Shown piece by piece: positions 46,369 to 57,100 of a stretch of 64,000 nucleotides of DNA. Made by a program: the position numbers and the translations under genes. Location: assembly GCF_005886875.1 (NCBI RefSeq), contig NZ_PNBY01000089.1, forward strand, positions 62,001 through 126,000. Direction: 5' to 3'. A model generated the notes under the pieces. The model made no database searches and was not told the DNA's origin. It saw nothing but the letters and a program-made list of their open reading frames with translations. How positions within the stretch are numbered: the stretch's first letter is position 1; every line of letters begins with the position of its first letter. The stretch is from Pseudoalteromonas aurantia (GTDB lineage Bacteria; Pseudomonadota; Gammaproteobacteria; Enterobacterales; Alteromonadaceae).

Positions 46369-48201
46369 ATGGCAATCACAAAAATTTTAAACCCTTTAGG
46401 TATCGTATTCGCTATGGCATTTAATCATCTTGCAGTCGCAAACAAATCCGTCACCCAACAGCTAGGCCAAAAGCTTATGCTCGACTTTCGCTACTACTGT
46501 GAAACTGGTAACAGTACAGCGTGTCGCAGCCCAATGACTAAACTGCCTCAAGAACTGGCAAACGCGATCACCAAATATCATATTGGCGGCGTTATTTTAT
46601 TTGCCGAAAATGTACAAGATACCGCTCAAATTGTCACATTAAACACTGCTTTACAAAATGCCGCTACGCAACCTTTGTTTATCGCCATTGATCAAGAAGG
46701 GGGACGAGTTGCCAGAATTAATAGAGAAGTCGCTACCTCTTTTACTGGCAACATGAGTATTGGTGCAACTTATCCAAAACAGGGTACTTACTATGCGACC
46801 CAAGTCGCTAAAGTAATTGGTAAAGAACTTAATAGCTTGGGAATTAACGTCAATTTTGCACCCACTGTAGACGTAAATATGAATGCAGCCAACCCCGTTA
46901 TCAATGTACGCTCTTTTTCAGAAAACCCGGATGAAGTCGCGAAACTCGGGGCTGCGCAAGTGGTGGCATTTGAAAATGAGCAGGTTATTTCTGCGCTAAA
47001 ACACTTTCCAGGGCATGGCGACACCCATGTTGATAGCCATACCGGCTTACCTCGGGTTGATCATGATAAAAAGACGATTTGGCAAAATGATTTAGCGCCA
47101 TTTAAATATATTATTGATAAACATGCCCCAGGCATGATCATGACGGCACACATTCAATACCCTGCGCTTGATGACTCCTTACTTGAAAATAAAGAAGGGG
47201 AAAAAATGCTCAAACCGGCAACGATGTCTCGGGCGATCATGCATGACTTGCTTCGTACAGAGCTGAACTACCAAGGTGTGGTTGTCACAGACGCGCTTGA
47301 TATGGCGGGCATAAGCGATTTTTTTGACCCTGAGACAGCCGTCATTGAAACATTTAAAGCTGGCGTTGATATTGCGCTGATGCCAATTGCGATCAGAACA
47401 ACTGATGATATAAAAAAGCTTGATAAGCTGTTCACTAGACTCGTTAATGCAGTGAACACAAATACATTAGATAAAAATGAGTTAGCAGAGTCAGCACAGC
47501 GCATTGCAGTGTTAAAACAGCGCTTTCTAAGCCAGCCTTCAACGTTATCTGTCAATATTGCTCATGCAACGCTTGGTAACCCGAGTCATCGTAAGCTAGA
47601 AGCTGATTTAGCACTCGCCGCCATCACGCAAGTAAAAAATAATCAATTGCTACCAATCAAACCCGCTAATAAGTCTCTGCGACTCAAGCGCCTTCACCTG
47701 ATCATGCCAGATACGCGCAAATGTATTGCTTTAGAACAAGCATTACAAAACTTAAGTGATAATGCGTTTACTATTACATGTAGCAGCTTACAGGGGTTTG
47801 ATACCAAACTGAGCAAAAATACCATTAAAGACGCCGATGTGGTAATTGCCGCCCACGCGAGTCCGCAGCAAAGTGCAGTCGAGATTGGCGGAATGGATGA
47901 CATTACAAAGATATCAGCACACAGCTTATCTCGCCATGAGCAACCAAAAGCACTTCGCGCGCAGCTTGAGTATGCCAAACAGTTACAAAAGCCTTTACTG
48001 TTCATTAGCTTACGTGCTCCCTATGAAATTACAGACTATGAACGACTCAGTGACGCAATTTTAGCAAGCTATGCCTATAATATTGATATCGACAATAAAA
48101 ATCAGGTAGCTGGCCCTGCATTCACCGCGCTTGCTCGGGTCATATTGGGCCTTGACGTTGCACATGGTAAATTACCTGTCACGGTGCCGCTGCCTAAATA
48201 A
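46369..48201 (+). CDS. Secreted glycoside hydrolase family 3, beta-N-acetylhexosaminidase-like
   Basis: 610 residues with a signal peptide (cleavage near AVA). NagZ-type features: IDQEGGRVARI, KHFPGHGDTHVDSHTGLP (catalytic His-Asp dyad), and VVTDALDMAGI with the nucleophile Asp. A C-terminal domain (about 400-610) follows. NagZ is cytoplasmic, but this copy is exported, so it probably degrades external or periplasmic GlcNAc-containing polymers. First gene of a run with YcsI- and YcsF-type genes. Confidence 0.88.
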   Translation: MAITKILNPLGIVFAMAFNHLAVANKSVTQQLGQKLMLDFRYYCETGNSTACRSPMTKLPQELANAITKYHIGGVILFAENVQDTAQIVTLNTALQNAATQPLFIAIDQEGGRVARINREVATSFTGNMSIGATYPKQGTYYATQVAKVIGKELNSLGINVNFAPTVDVNMNAANPVINVRSFSENPDEVAKLGAAQVVAFENEQVISALKHFPGHGDTHVDSHTGLPRVDHDKKTIWQNDLAPFKYIIDKHAPGMIMTAHIQYPALDDSLLENKEGEKMLKPATMSRAIMHDLLRTELNYQGVVVTDALDMAGISDFFDPETAVIETFKAGVDIALMPIAIRTTDDIKKLDKLFTRLVNAVNTNTLDKNELAESAQRIAVLKQRFLSQPSTLSVNIAHATLGNPSHRKLEADLALAAITQVKNNQLLPIKPANKSLRLKRLHLIMPDTRKCIALEQALQNLSDNAFTITCSSLQGFDTKLSKNTIKDADVVIAAHASPQQSAVEIGGMDDITKISAHSLSRHEQPKALRAQLEYAKQLQKPLLFISLRAPYEITDYERLSDAILASYAYNIDIDNKNQVAGPAFTALARVILGLDVAHGKLPVTVPLPK

Positions 48202-48221
48202 CACTTTTAGGGGCCTTAATT

Positions 48222-49019
48222 ATGGATCCATCGGCGTCATTAACCGCACCACATGCGATACGAAAAATGATCCGAGAAGGTGACTATTCTGGCCCCACTA
48301 TTGGCTTTGTGCCTGGTTTTACACAGTGCAATATTATTATTCTACCAAAAGAATACGCCTATGATTTTTTGCAATTCTGTCATTTAAACTCAGATGCATG
48401 TTCGCTGATGGCCTATAGCCCAGCACCCGGATCTTATACCCTAGATACCCTAGGGACAGACATCGACATTCGTACTGACCTCCCTCGCTATCGCGTGTTC
48501 AAGCAAGGCCAATTAATAGAGGATGTCAATGATATCTCGCCTATCTGGCAGTCTGATTTGGTCGCATTCGCTTTAGCCAGTTACCTGAGCTATGACTATG
48601 CACTCGATTGTGCTGGATTAAAACACACTTCAATCAACCCTCTACATGGCTTGCCCTTATACATTTCAACGTTGCCTTGTCAGTCGGCAGGCATTTTTTC
48701 AGGGTTTAATGTCGTCAGTATGCGCGCATTTAGGCCTGATGAAATTGTAAAAGCGGTACAAGTAGGGGCTATTAATCGCTCACCTCATGGTATTCCCGTG
48801 CACTTTGGTGAACCTGCAGATATTGGTATTTTTGATTTAGCTAAGCCGGCATTTGGTGAACCCATAGAAGTCACAGACAAAAAAATACCGGTATTTTGGA
48901 CATCTAACATGACAGCCCAACTCGCTATTACCAAAATAGCCCCAAAATTGTGTATTATTAACAGCCCTGAACACTTGTTGGTAACCGATCAGCAAGATGT
49001 GAGCTTGGCAATAAAATAA
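48222..49019 (+). CDS. YcsI-family (DUF1445) protein, putative hydro-lyase/D-glutamate cyclase
   Basis: 265 residues. GPTIGFVPGFTQCNIIILPKEYAYDFLQFCHLN, SPAPGSYTLDTLGTDIDIRTDLPRYRVF, LVAFALASYLSYDYALDCAG and GAINRSPHGIPVHFGEP are family signatures. Some members are annotated as D-glutamate cyclases. It lies 20 bases past the GH3 stop and 9 bases before the PxpA gene, so the pair probably handles 5-oxoproline or a related lactam. AGGGGCC-type site before the ATG. Confidence 0.85.
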   Translation: MDPSASLTAPHAIRKMIREGDYSGPTIGFVPGFTQCNIIILPKEYAYDFLQFCHLNSDACSLMAYSPAPGSYTLDTLGTDIDIRTDLPRYRVFKQGQLIEDVNDISPIWQSDLVAFALASYLSYDYALDCAGLKHTSINPLHGLPLYISTLPCQSAGIFSGFNVVSMRAFRPDEIVKAVQVGAINRSPHGIPVHFGEPADIGIFDLAKPAFGEPIEVTDKKIPVFWTSNMTAQLAITKIAPKLCIINSPEHLLVTDQQDVSLAIK

Positions 49020-49028
49020 GGTAAGAGC

Positions 49029-49781
49029 ATGCTGTTAAATTGTGACTTAGGTGAAAGCTTTGGTGCGTGGACTATGGGGCTTGACCATAAAGTGATGGCC
49101 GAAATCGATTGTGCCAATATTGCCTGTGGCTTTCACGGTGGAGACCCTGATGTCATCGCTGCAACGCTGCAATTAGCAAAAAAGCATAATGTCATGATTG
49201 GCGCACATCCTAGTTACCCCGATAAACAAGGCTTTGGACGACGCTCAATGCAAATGCAACCGGCAGAGCTCATCAACTGCTTACACTACCAAATTTCAGC
49301 CCTAGAAGGCATGGCAAAAGTACAACATTTAACACTCAAGTATATAAAGCCCCATGGTGCGCTTTACAACGATATGATGCGCGATAGCACCATTTTAAAT
49401 GTGGTTTTAGAGGCTATTGCTACTTACCCAAGCGATTTAAAATTAATGATGCTCGCTACTGCTAAACAAAATGAACATCGAAAACTCGCACAGGAATATG
49501 GTGTTGCTTTGCTATTTGAAGCATTTGCAGACCGTTTGTATACCGATGAAGGACTGCTAAGCCCTCGCAGTGAAGCCAATGCAGTTCATGATATTCCTGC
49601 TCTACTGGCGCAAGTAACGCAACTTATTAATCAGCACAGTGTACAAACTAGCTCAGGCAATGAGTTACCTTTAATGGCCGATACTTTATGTGTGCACGGT
49701 GATAATGAAGCCAGTATCTCGCTAGTCAAAGAGATCAGAGGTTTATTAAATAAAGCCGCTTCTTCAAGTTCAATGGCGTAA
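49029..49781 (+). CDS. pxpA: 5-oxoprolinase subunit PxpA (LamB/YcsF family)
   Basis: 250 residues. LLNCDLGESFGAWTMG, DCANIACGFHGGDPDVIAATLQLAKKHNVMIGAHPSYPDKQGFGRRSM and KPHGALYNDM are diagnostic for YcsF/PxpA. PxpA with PxpB and PxpC hydrolyses 5-oxoproline to glutamate using ATP. PxpB/PxpC (KipI/KipA) are not next to it here; the partner is the YcsI-type gene. The stop codon lies inside the palindromic element at 49778. Confidence 0.9.
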   Translation: MLLNCDLGESFGAWTMGLDHKVMAEIDCANIACGFHGGDPDVIAATLQLAKKHNVMIGAHPSYPDKQGFGRRSMQMQPAELINCLHYQISALEGMAKVQHLTLKYIKPHGALYNDMMRDSTILNVVLEAIATYPSDLKLMMLATAKQNEHRKLAQEYGVALLFEAFADRLYTDEGLLSPRSEANAVHDIPALLAQVTQLINQHSVQTSSGNELPLMADTLCVHGDNEASISLVKEIRGLLNKAASSSSMA

Positions 49782-49792
49782 AGCCCCTTTAC
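49778..49792. repeat. Palindromic element, copy 2, overlapping pxpA stop
   Basis: GTAAAG-CCC-CTTTAC, the same stem and loop as at 22695. The pxpA TAA stop (49779-49781) is part of the left arm. Confidence 0.7.
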
Positions 49793-49891
49793 ACTCGATT
49801 GCGACAATAACAGTAAGAGCGCGCTAAATAGCCAGAAAAAGACTCTAACGCACGTTGTTGCACACTCTATTAACTACTCCATAAGCCATAA

Positions 49892-49920
49892 AAAAACCGA
49901 GCTAATTGAGCTCGGTTTTT
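49892..49920. terminator. Bidirectional rho-independent terminator
   Basis: AACCGAGCT (49895-49903) pairs with AGCTCGGTT (49909-49917) around AATTG, extended by AAA/TTT on the flanks. The run of T follows on the right and A on the left, between convergent pxpA and the YebC-type gene. Confidence 0.9.
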
Positions 49921-49939
49921 CGTATTTAACTAACTGCAA

Positions 49940-50665
49940 TTATGCATTTACAATCGCATTGTGATAAACATTTTGTACGTCATCACAATCTTCAAGCATA
50001 CCCATGAACTTTTCGAAATTTGCGATATCATCTTCATTCGTTATTTCAACTTGGGTCTGCGGAACAAAAGTGATCTCGTCTACTTCAAAGTTGATTTCAG
50101 GGAATGCCTCAGTAAGGGCTGTTTTCGCTTTGAAATATTCTGTATGAGGGGCAAACACTGAGACTTTTCCGTCTTCAACTTCCACATCAGTTACATCAAC
50201 ATCTGCCATCATAAGCGCTTCTAAAACCGCTTCATCGTCGTCACCAGCAAAACCAAGTATAGAAAAGTGGTCAAACATATGCGCGACACAACCTGGACTG
50301 CCGATCTTTGAATCTGTTTTTGTAAACGGTAAACGCACGTCTTTTATCGTACGATTAGGGTTGTCAGTTAAACAATCCACAATGACCATACAATTGCCTG
50401 GGCCATAGCCTTCATAGCGTGCTGGTGAATAGTCTTCACCCGCACCACCAGCTGCTTTTTCTAGCGCTTTATCAATAACATGCGCTGGAACTTGATCTTT
50501 TTTCGCTTTTTCTATTAAACGACGTAAAGACTGGTTTGTGTCTGGATCAGAGCCACCATTTTTCGCGACAACGTAAATTTCTTTACCATATTTTGAGTTT
50601 ACTTTGGTTTTTGCCGCCGCCGTTTTTGCCATGGCGTTCTTGCGGACTTCAAATGCTCTGCCCAT
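49940..50665 (-). CDS. YebC/PmpR-family protein, YeeN type
   Basis: 241 residues. [84 protein letters not shown], and the acidic C-terminal part are typical. The N-terminus resembles the YeeN rather than the YebC branch, which differ in the start MGRAF and the SKYGKEI stretch. Family members bind DNA or assist translation of polyproline stretches. Cytoplasmic. A terminator hairpin lies downstream. Confidence 0.92.
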   Translation of the reverse strand: MGRAFEVRKNAMAKTAAAKTKVNSKYGKEIYVVAKNGGSDPDTNQSLRRLIEKAKKDQVPAHVIDKALEKAAGGAGEDYSPARYEGYGPGNCMVIVDCLTDNPNRTIKDVRLPFTKTDSKIGSPGCVAHMFDHFSILGFAGDDDEAVLEALMMADVDVTDVEVEDGKVSVFAPHTEYFKAKTALTEAFPEINFEVDEITFVPQTQVEITNEDDIANFEKFMGMLEDCDDVQNVYHNAIVNA

Positions 50666-50757
50666 CTTAATTCTCGTTTTATAAATTAAATTGCCAAGAT
50701 TTTAACAAGACTGAGTCAAATGAGCTAGAGCGGATGTAACTTTGTCCGACGATAAAA

Positions 50758-51390
50758 TTAACGATGGGCTAAAATGAGCTCTGGTAACTCATTAAAATGC
50801 CGTAAAATGTATTGTGCCTCGGTGGCATAGGTTGGTACATCATCTGGGGCATAAAAACAGGCTCGCATACTCGCATTATGCGCTGCTTGAATATCGTAAA
50901 GGTAGTCGCCCACATAAATACAGTGCTTTGCATTAAAGCCCCATTGCTTCGCAATATCTAGCAAAGCGGTTGGATCTGGCTTTGCAGGAGCATCATCTCG
51001 CGTGATCAAATGTGAAATCGATATAGCGCATTGCTTCAATTTAAGCTCTGCCGCTTTTCCATAATTTCGCGTCACAATGGCCATTGGGATACCCAAATGA
51101 TGAAGCTGCTCTAAACTTTCTTGAACACCGGGCAGTACCTGTGAATGCTGAGCATCCATTAGCTCATGCTGATGTACGATATGCATGGCTTCCTCGCGCA
51201 TGTAGGCTGACGGCAAGTGCTCTATGTATGTTAATAAGTCTTGGTCGTGTGGACACCCAACTTGTGCTTTGATAATTGAAAAATCGAGTGAAGAGCTGAC
51301 CAGCGTGCCGTCTAGGTCGAAAATCACGCCCTTAATTTGTGGTTGGATCACTGCTTTAATATTTCGTTGCATTGCCGTTACATGTTCCAT
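50758..51390 (-). CDS. HAD-superfamily phosphatase (phosphoglycolate-phosphatase-like)
   Basis: 210 residues from the ATG at 51388-51390, which has AAGGAAA upstream; a TTG 5 codons earlier has no site. HAD motifs: I FDLDGTLV (Asp nucleophile and acid/base), II IVTRN, III KPDPTALL, IV GDYLYDIQAA. A cap of about 70 residues marks it as subclass I. The substrate is unknown. It is downstream of nothing obvious. Confidence 0.88.
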   Translation of the reverse strand: MEHVTAMQRNIKAVIQPQIKGVIFDLDGTLVSSSLDFSIIKAQVGCPHDQDLLTYIEHLPSAYMREEAMHIVHQHELMDAQHSQVLPGVQESLEQLHHLGIPMAIVTRNYGKAAELKLKQCAISISHLITRDDAPAKPDPTALLDIAKQWGFNAKHCIYVGDYLYDIQAAHNASMRACFYAPDDVPTYATEAQYILRHFNELPELILAHR

Positions 51391-51600
51391 GGTTTCCTTG
51401 CCCAAAAAGCGTGTCTAAATATAACTCTAGTTTACGATATCCTAGCTTGCAAAGATCACCTAACAATGAAATTTTCTCACCACATATTCGTTCGATTTGA
51501 CTAGGGCTGTTGATCTTTTAGGTCTGTTTTTTTAGACCGTGATTTGGCCTTTTGACTCGAATTTATAACAGTGGTAAGACAGAATTCAATTAGCCGCGAG
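51391..51600. other. Intergenic region
   Basis: 210 bases between two leftward genes. AGGTCT and AGACC around a T-rich loop near 51520 could form a weak hairpin; otherwise nothing recognised. Confidence 0.3.
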
Positions 51601-52170
51601 CTAGGGCTCAAGGTTAACCGACAACCAATCGTCATTACCATTGAAATGTAATGAACGCGTCGCATTGTGCACTTTAAAATTCACCATATTGACTTGCGCA
51701 CACCACACATCTCGTAGCACTGTATTTTGCATACTTAACCGGGCGGTATCATCAGGTAAGGTTGACTGCTGATAAACAAAGAAAAATGGATTATGAATAC
51801 GCGCCCCAGCATTGCGTAACGTTAATAGCTGACCATTCGGCTGCTTTAACCTAATATGCGCATGGACATACTCTGCAAATTTATTTTGCGCAGCCCGATC
51901 GGAGAATATATCTGCTTCATCGCCAAATAAATGTGCCACGGCGTGTTCCACATCATGTAAGTAGTAACGATGTGTCAACTCTAACTCGCTACTGGTCTCA
52001 TTCACAACGACTGTGCTGAGTGCCGTTTTTAATTGGTGAGCATGACCATTGAGTGGCAACCACAGTAAAAAAGCCCCAATGAGCACTGTGCAACGGCCTC
52101 GCTTTATTGCAGATTTTTTATTTACTGAATTGTGCTGCCGTGAGGATATCAAAATAGCTTCCTTAAACAT
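51601..52170 (-). CDS. Secreted DUF6702-like protein
   Basis: About 190 residues with a late hydrophobic export signal (CTVLIGAFLLWLPLNGHAH) after a basic start. The mature part has strand patterns (LSTVVVNETSSELELTHRYYLHDVEHAVAHLFGDEADIF) matching DUF6702 proteins. The start is uncertain: the ATG at 52168-52170 has a weak site, and another ATG at 52218 would add 16 residues. Function unknown; periplasmic or envelope location inferred. Confidence 0.7.
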   Translation of the reverse strand: MFKEAILISSRQHNSVNKKSAIKRGRCTVLIGAFLLWLPLNGHAHQLKTALSTVVVNETSSELELTHRYYLHDVEHAVAHLFGDEADIFSDRAAQNKFAEYVHAHIRLKQPNGQLLTLRNAGARIHNPFFFVYQQSTLPDDTARLSMQNTVLRDVWCAQVNMVNFKVHNATRSLHFNGNDDWLSVNLEP

Positions 52171-52639
52171 GCCTGTTAAAACATCAAAATAAACGTACAA
52201 ATCGCCGTTCATACCCAAGCAGTAACGACTTGCTTATTTGATGGCCGATTTAGCTAATCTAGCAAATAAAACGCTTAGCAAACAGTCTAATTTTATTACA
52301 GCTAATGAGATAATGTAACAATAACAGAAACATGGAAAATAACACGCTATTCAGCTGTGATTAATTACTTCAGACTAAAGTACAAGTGAAACCGTTTAAA
52401 AACTCGACTTTACTGGGTTAATTAAAGCATTCAAAGGCGTGCCATTGTGATATTTTTGAAAGTTATTATGCTCATTTTTGAAATAAATAAAGAAAGGGCA
52501 AAAAAAGTATTGATATTTGGACCAATTTATCTTTAAAATCGCGCTCTTTTTTATTTCAGAGAAAATAAGGCCTAAAAACTTGGCGTCAGTTTTGCTCTGT
52601 AATTTATACCCGTTTAGTCATAGACAAGTGGTGAGCAGT
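52171..52639. other. Intergenic region
   Basis: About 470 AT-rich bases between the divergent secreted-protein gene and the small membrane-protein gene. No recognisable gene, RNA or repeat. Confidence 0.4.
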
Positions 52640-52879
52640 ATGGATTTTTACATCCTAAAAAAACAAGAAAAATTAGTTGCCATCCCTGCAGATGAGCAAA
52701 ACTGCAAGCAATATTTAGATGAAGGCTACTTTTATGTAGATAAAATCGCTGCGTGTAATGAAAAATCTGCATTAAAAAGGCAACAGGCAAAACAAAATAG
52801 GTTTTTTAAAACACCTACTTTATTGTTATTGCTTGTTTTACCAATCATTATTTTTGCTTCGTTACAGATAACCCGTTAA
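52640..52879 (+). CDS. Small tail-anchored membrane protein
   Basis: 79 residues. A soluble N-terminal part (MDFYILKKQEKLVAIPADEQ, NCKQYLDEGYFYVDKIAACN), a basic stretch (ALKRQQAKQNRFFK) and a C-terminal membrane helix (PTLLLLLVLPIIIFASL). The ATG at 52640 is preferred because GGTGAG is 4 bases upstream; a TTG 41 codons earlier would give an odd N-terminus. No family recognised. It lies just before sbcD. Confidence 0.6.
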   Translation: MDFYILKKQEKLVAIPADEQNCKQYLDEGYFYVDKIAACNEKSALKRQQAKQNRFFKTPTLLLLLVLPIIIFASLQITR

Positions 52880-52933
52880 ACAAATCTGCTTTGCAATGCT
52901 ATATTAGCGTCTTGATGAGTATAGGGACGCTTA

Positions 52934-54151
52934 ATGAAAGTACTGCACACCTCCGACTGGCACCTTGGTCAGCAATTTTATGAACATAACCGGACACAAG
53001 AGCATAACGCTTTTCTCTCTTGGCTTTGCGACACACTTGCTGAGCAAGCAATTGATTTATTGGTGATTGCAGGGGATATATACCATACTGCAACTCCTCC
53101 AGCCTACGCAGAGCAACAACTATACACTTTCATTAAACATGCCAAAGCGAGCCGGCCAGCTTTGCAAGTCGTGATCATCGCCGGTAATCATGACTCAGCA
53201 AATCGCATCGAAACAGCCAAACCCCTATTGCAAGCGTTTGATACCCAAGTTGTTGGCAGATATAACAAACATGCACCTGAGGAGGTTGTGTTATCCATAG
53301 CAAGCGAGCAGGGCCCTTTAACGGTTGTCGCAATGCCCTTTTTACGCGCTGGCGATTTAACACTTGATAACCAGCTTCCAGATGCTTATCAGCAAGGGGT
53401 TAATGCAGCCTATCACCAGAGTATTTCCCATGCACTGTCGATTAAGCAAGGCCCTTTATTGGTTATGGGACACCTGCATGCCAAAGGCGGGGATATCTCC
53501 AGTGATTCAGAGCGCAATATCGCGATAGGTGGGTTTGACTCTATCAACGCCTCTATATTTTCAGACCATGCAGATTACGTCGCACTGGGTCATTTACACA
53601 AATCACAACGCGTCGCAAAAAGCGAATTCATACGATATTGCGGCACGCCAATGCCCATGTCGTTTTCAGAACGGCACTATCAACATCAGGTACTCATAGT
53701 GCAATTTAATGCCCAAACCTGCACGTCTGTAATACCGTTACTGGTACCACGCTATCAAGATGTGTGCTTATTGCCCGAAAAAGGCAGTGCCACCCTTGAT
53801 GAACTGTGCGAGTTAATAAGCCAGCTACCGAGCGAGCAAGATACCCCACCTCTTTATGTACGCTTGCGGCTAAACGCTACAGAAACAGACAGCCAGTTTC
53901 GCGCAAAAATAGATGCAGCGTTAGCTGGCAAGCATGTGCTTTTTTGCGGTATTGAACGTGTGCGACCCAATGCCGATCATGATCAACAAGCACAGTTTGA
54001 CGATTTGGGCAGTGTGGAGCAGCTCGATCCCGCTCAGTTACTCGATTTGGCATTTAAACACCACATGGGGAGCACTGAGCAAGTGCCCGACGCAATACAA
54101 CAGTGCTTAGCTCACGTACTCACTACATTGGATGAGGTAGACCAATCATGA
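52934..54151 (+). CDS. sbcD: Exonuclease SbcCD, nuclease subunit SbcD
   Basis: 405 residues. Calcineurin-type phosphoesterase motifs: HTSDWHLGQ, AGDIYHTATP, AGNHDSANR, MGHLHAKGG and YVALGHLHKSQR supply the metal ligands. With SbcC it cuts hairpin and double-strand-break DNA ends. The stop overlaps the sbcC ATG (ATGA at 54148-54151), so the two are translationally coupled. Confidence 0.95.
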   Translation: MKVLHTSDWHLGQQFYEHNRTQEHNAFLSWLCDTLAEQAIDLLVIAGDIYHTATPPAYAEQQLYTFIKHAKASRPALQVVIIAGNHDSANRIETAKPLLQAFDTQVVGRYNKHAPEEVVLSIASEQGPLTVVAMPFLRAGDLTLDNQLPDAYQQGVNAAYHQSISHALSIKQGPLLVMGHLHAKGGDISSDSERNIAIGGFDSINASIFSDHADYVALGHLHKSQRVAKSEFIRYCGTPMPMSFSERHYQHQVLIVQFNAQTCTSVIPLLVPRYQDVCLLPEKGSATLDELCELISQLPSEQDTPPLYVRLRLNATETDSQFRAKIDAALAGKHVLFCGIERVRPNADHDQQAQFDDLGSVEQLDPAQLLDLAFKHHMGSTEQVPDAIQQCLAHVLTTLDEVDQS

Positions 54152-57100
54152 AGCTCATTAGCGTCACGCTGACCAATCTCGCATCCATCACCCAGGCAAC
54201 AATTGATTTTGAGCAAACACCACTGCAACAAAGTGGTTTATTTGCTATTACCGGCGATACGGGCGCAGGAAAAAGCACCTTGCTCGATGCCATTTGCTTA
54301 GCGTTATATGCAAAGACCGCTCGCCTTAAAAACGATTTAAAAAATACGGTTGCCTTTAATGGTGACGAAATAAAGCTGAATGACCCTCGTAATTTATTAC
54401 GCCGAGGATGTGCACAAGGCAGCGCCGAAGTGCTATTTATCGGACAAGACAATCAACGCTACAAAGCGTGCTGGAAGGTCGCACGAGCACGCAACAAAGT
54501 AGATGGCCGGCTTAAAGTAGCCGAACACGAAATATACGCTTTAGCTGATGAGACACTCATTGCCCAAAAATCAGCCGCAGTAAAGTGCACAGAGCAGCTT
54601 ATTGGCTTAAACTTTGAGCAATTCACTCGCGCTGTACTGCTTGCTCAGCATGAATTTTCAGCCTTTTTAAAAGCCAGCAGTGATGAAAGGGCACAACTGT
54701 TAGAGTGTTTAACGGGGACTGATAAATTTAGCCGCATCGGACAGACAATATTCGAGCTACATAAAAATAAAAAAGTCGAATTAGCGCAATTGCGTTTGAG
54801 CTTAGAGGCCTATTCGTTGTTAAGTGATGAGGAGCTTAATGAAATTACGATACAAAATAAGCAACATCACGCAGCATTAGAAGAGTATAAGCAACAGCAA
54901 AAGCACATAGAACAGCAAAAAAACTGGCTGCAAACTGGCCAAGCTATACAAAGCAAAGTACAAGATCATACCACGCAGTTAAATCATGTTGCAGAGCAGC
55001 TTTCAACACAATCAGCAGAATTTGAGTTGGCACAATTGGCAACCGTTGTAGCGCAAATCTCAGATAATAGGGCTCAAGCCAAGCAGCTCATATTACAACA
55101 CAAAGAATGTACTTTAGAGCATGCGCAGCTTAATAAGGAGGATCTCACTGAAGAGATCAGAAAAAAAGAAGCCCAGCAACGCGACTTCATTGCTATCGAA
55201 TCACAAGCTAAAGCAACCTTTGAACAACAACAGCCAAGTATTATTCAAGTGAGAACACTTGATACAAACCGCACCGCAAACAAAACCCAATTAGACAATG
55301 CACAGCGCGAGGTTGAGACAATACAAGGTACGCTCGATAAAACAGGAGCAGAGCAGCAAGCCCTGCAGAAAAACTTGTCGGACGATAATGCCAAAGCCAC
55401 ACAATTGCGTGACACATTAAATAGCGATCCTCAGGGTATGGCTGCTTTGCCACATTGGCAACACCTCAGTGCATTGCTATTGAAGTTAGAACAATTAGCG
55501 ACTCAACGAACTACGCTCAGCGATGAACGCCAAGCAGCGACTCAACAAGTCACTCAGCTTGCTGAACTGTGTGCACCGCTCACACTGCAAGTCGACAAAC
55601 AGCAGCAACACAGTTTACAGATTGAGACACAATTAAACGCCCTAAAACAAGAGATTGCTCAGCTTGACTATGAAGCCATTCAACAGCGCCGTTTTGCGTT
55701 GCAGAGCGGGTTAGCGTGCAAAGAATCACTGCGTAATGTCGATACTGAGTTAACTCAATTACAGGTAGAATTAGATAAAACTCGCCACCAACAGCACAGC
55801 TTAACGCTACAACTAAAAGATACTGAGCAACAAACCGAGTTAGCAAAACAGCGTGTAGCACTCACTCAGGATAATTATAGCCAAGTACAACTGAGAGCCA
55901 GTGAAAATATTAGTGCCTTACGCAGTGCGCTTCAGCCAGGAAAAGAGTGTGTCGTCTGTGGCGCAACAGCGCATCCCTACGGCGTAGAGCATATCGATGA
56001 ACATTGGCAAAATTTGCTCGATGACTTTAAAGTGCAAAAAGCGCAAGCAGAGCAAGCATTACAACAAGCTCAAACGCGTTATACTGAGCACTTGAGTACA
56101 CTCGAAGCCGCTAATGTCCAACTACAAGTCACGTTGCAGCAGCAAGCGCAACTAGAGCTCAAATCGCAGCAATTAAACACACAGTTAAATGAATTGGGCG
56201 AAGTTGCTACTTTATCTGATGAGCAGTGCCATAGCCAAATAACATCATTGCAAGCACAGCTAACACAATATAGTGCGCTATCAGCCCAACAACAGGATAC
56301 GTGGCAACAGTTTCAACATGCTCAAACCGCATTGCAAGCAGTTCAAACTGAGCTGAAAAATACCGAACAAGCTTTACAACAACACCAGCACACAACACAA
56401 CATTGTAACCACCAGTTAACACAGTTAAACCAAGATATCTACGACATTGAGCAACAAGCCCAGCAGCTTTTTAATGATGAGGATTGGTGGTCACTTTTTT
56501 CAGAACAAAATCACCAAGCGCGGTTATCTCTCACAGTACGCATTGAACAGCTACAACATGTTGAGCACTCTCTGAACCTCCTAACCACATCGCAACAAAA
56601 TACGCACAATGCATTAGATGTCATTTTAGCGCAGCATGCAGAGCAAACGCAGCAAGGTGTAAATGCACAGCATCGCGTTGATACCTTAGCTGCCAGTGCA
56701 CTGCAACTTGATCAAGCACGCGCATTATTGCTGCCCCTTGAGCAAACACCTGAACAGTGGCAACAAGCTTTGCAATTGGCCGTAGATAATGCGCAGCAAC
56801 AAGTCGTTGAAATAAAAAGTGTGCTTGCAACGCTTACCCATGCTCTGCAAGAAAAAACCTTGAAACAAGCCAATTTGCAGCGGCAACTGAGCCAAATCGA
56901 CCAGCAAACTGAAACCGTGGAACAGCGCTTTGTACAGTGGCTGTCGCAGCAACAGCAAGTCTTCCCGCAGTTAGACGCTGAGTTAATCGACTCAATTTTA
57001 TCCCAAGACCAAACGCACTTTTTGGCATTGCATGCACAGCACAAGCAACTAACAACACAGCATGATCAAATACAAGCGACTTTGGCACACCTGCAAGCTG

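Noticed and set aside
51508..51540. AGGTCT/AGACC hairpin with T-rich loop
   Set aside because: The stem is only 5 bases and the loop is the T-run itself, so it is not a convincing terminator.
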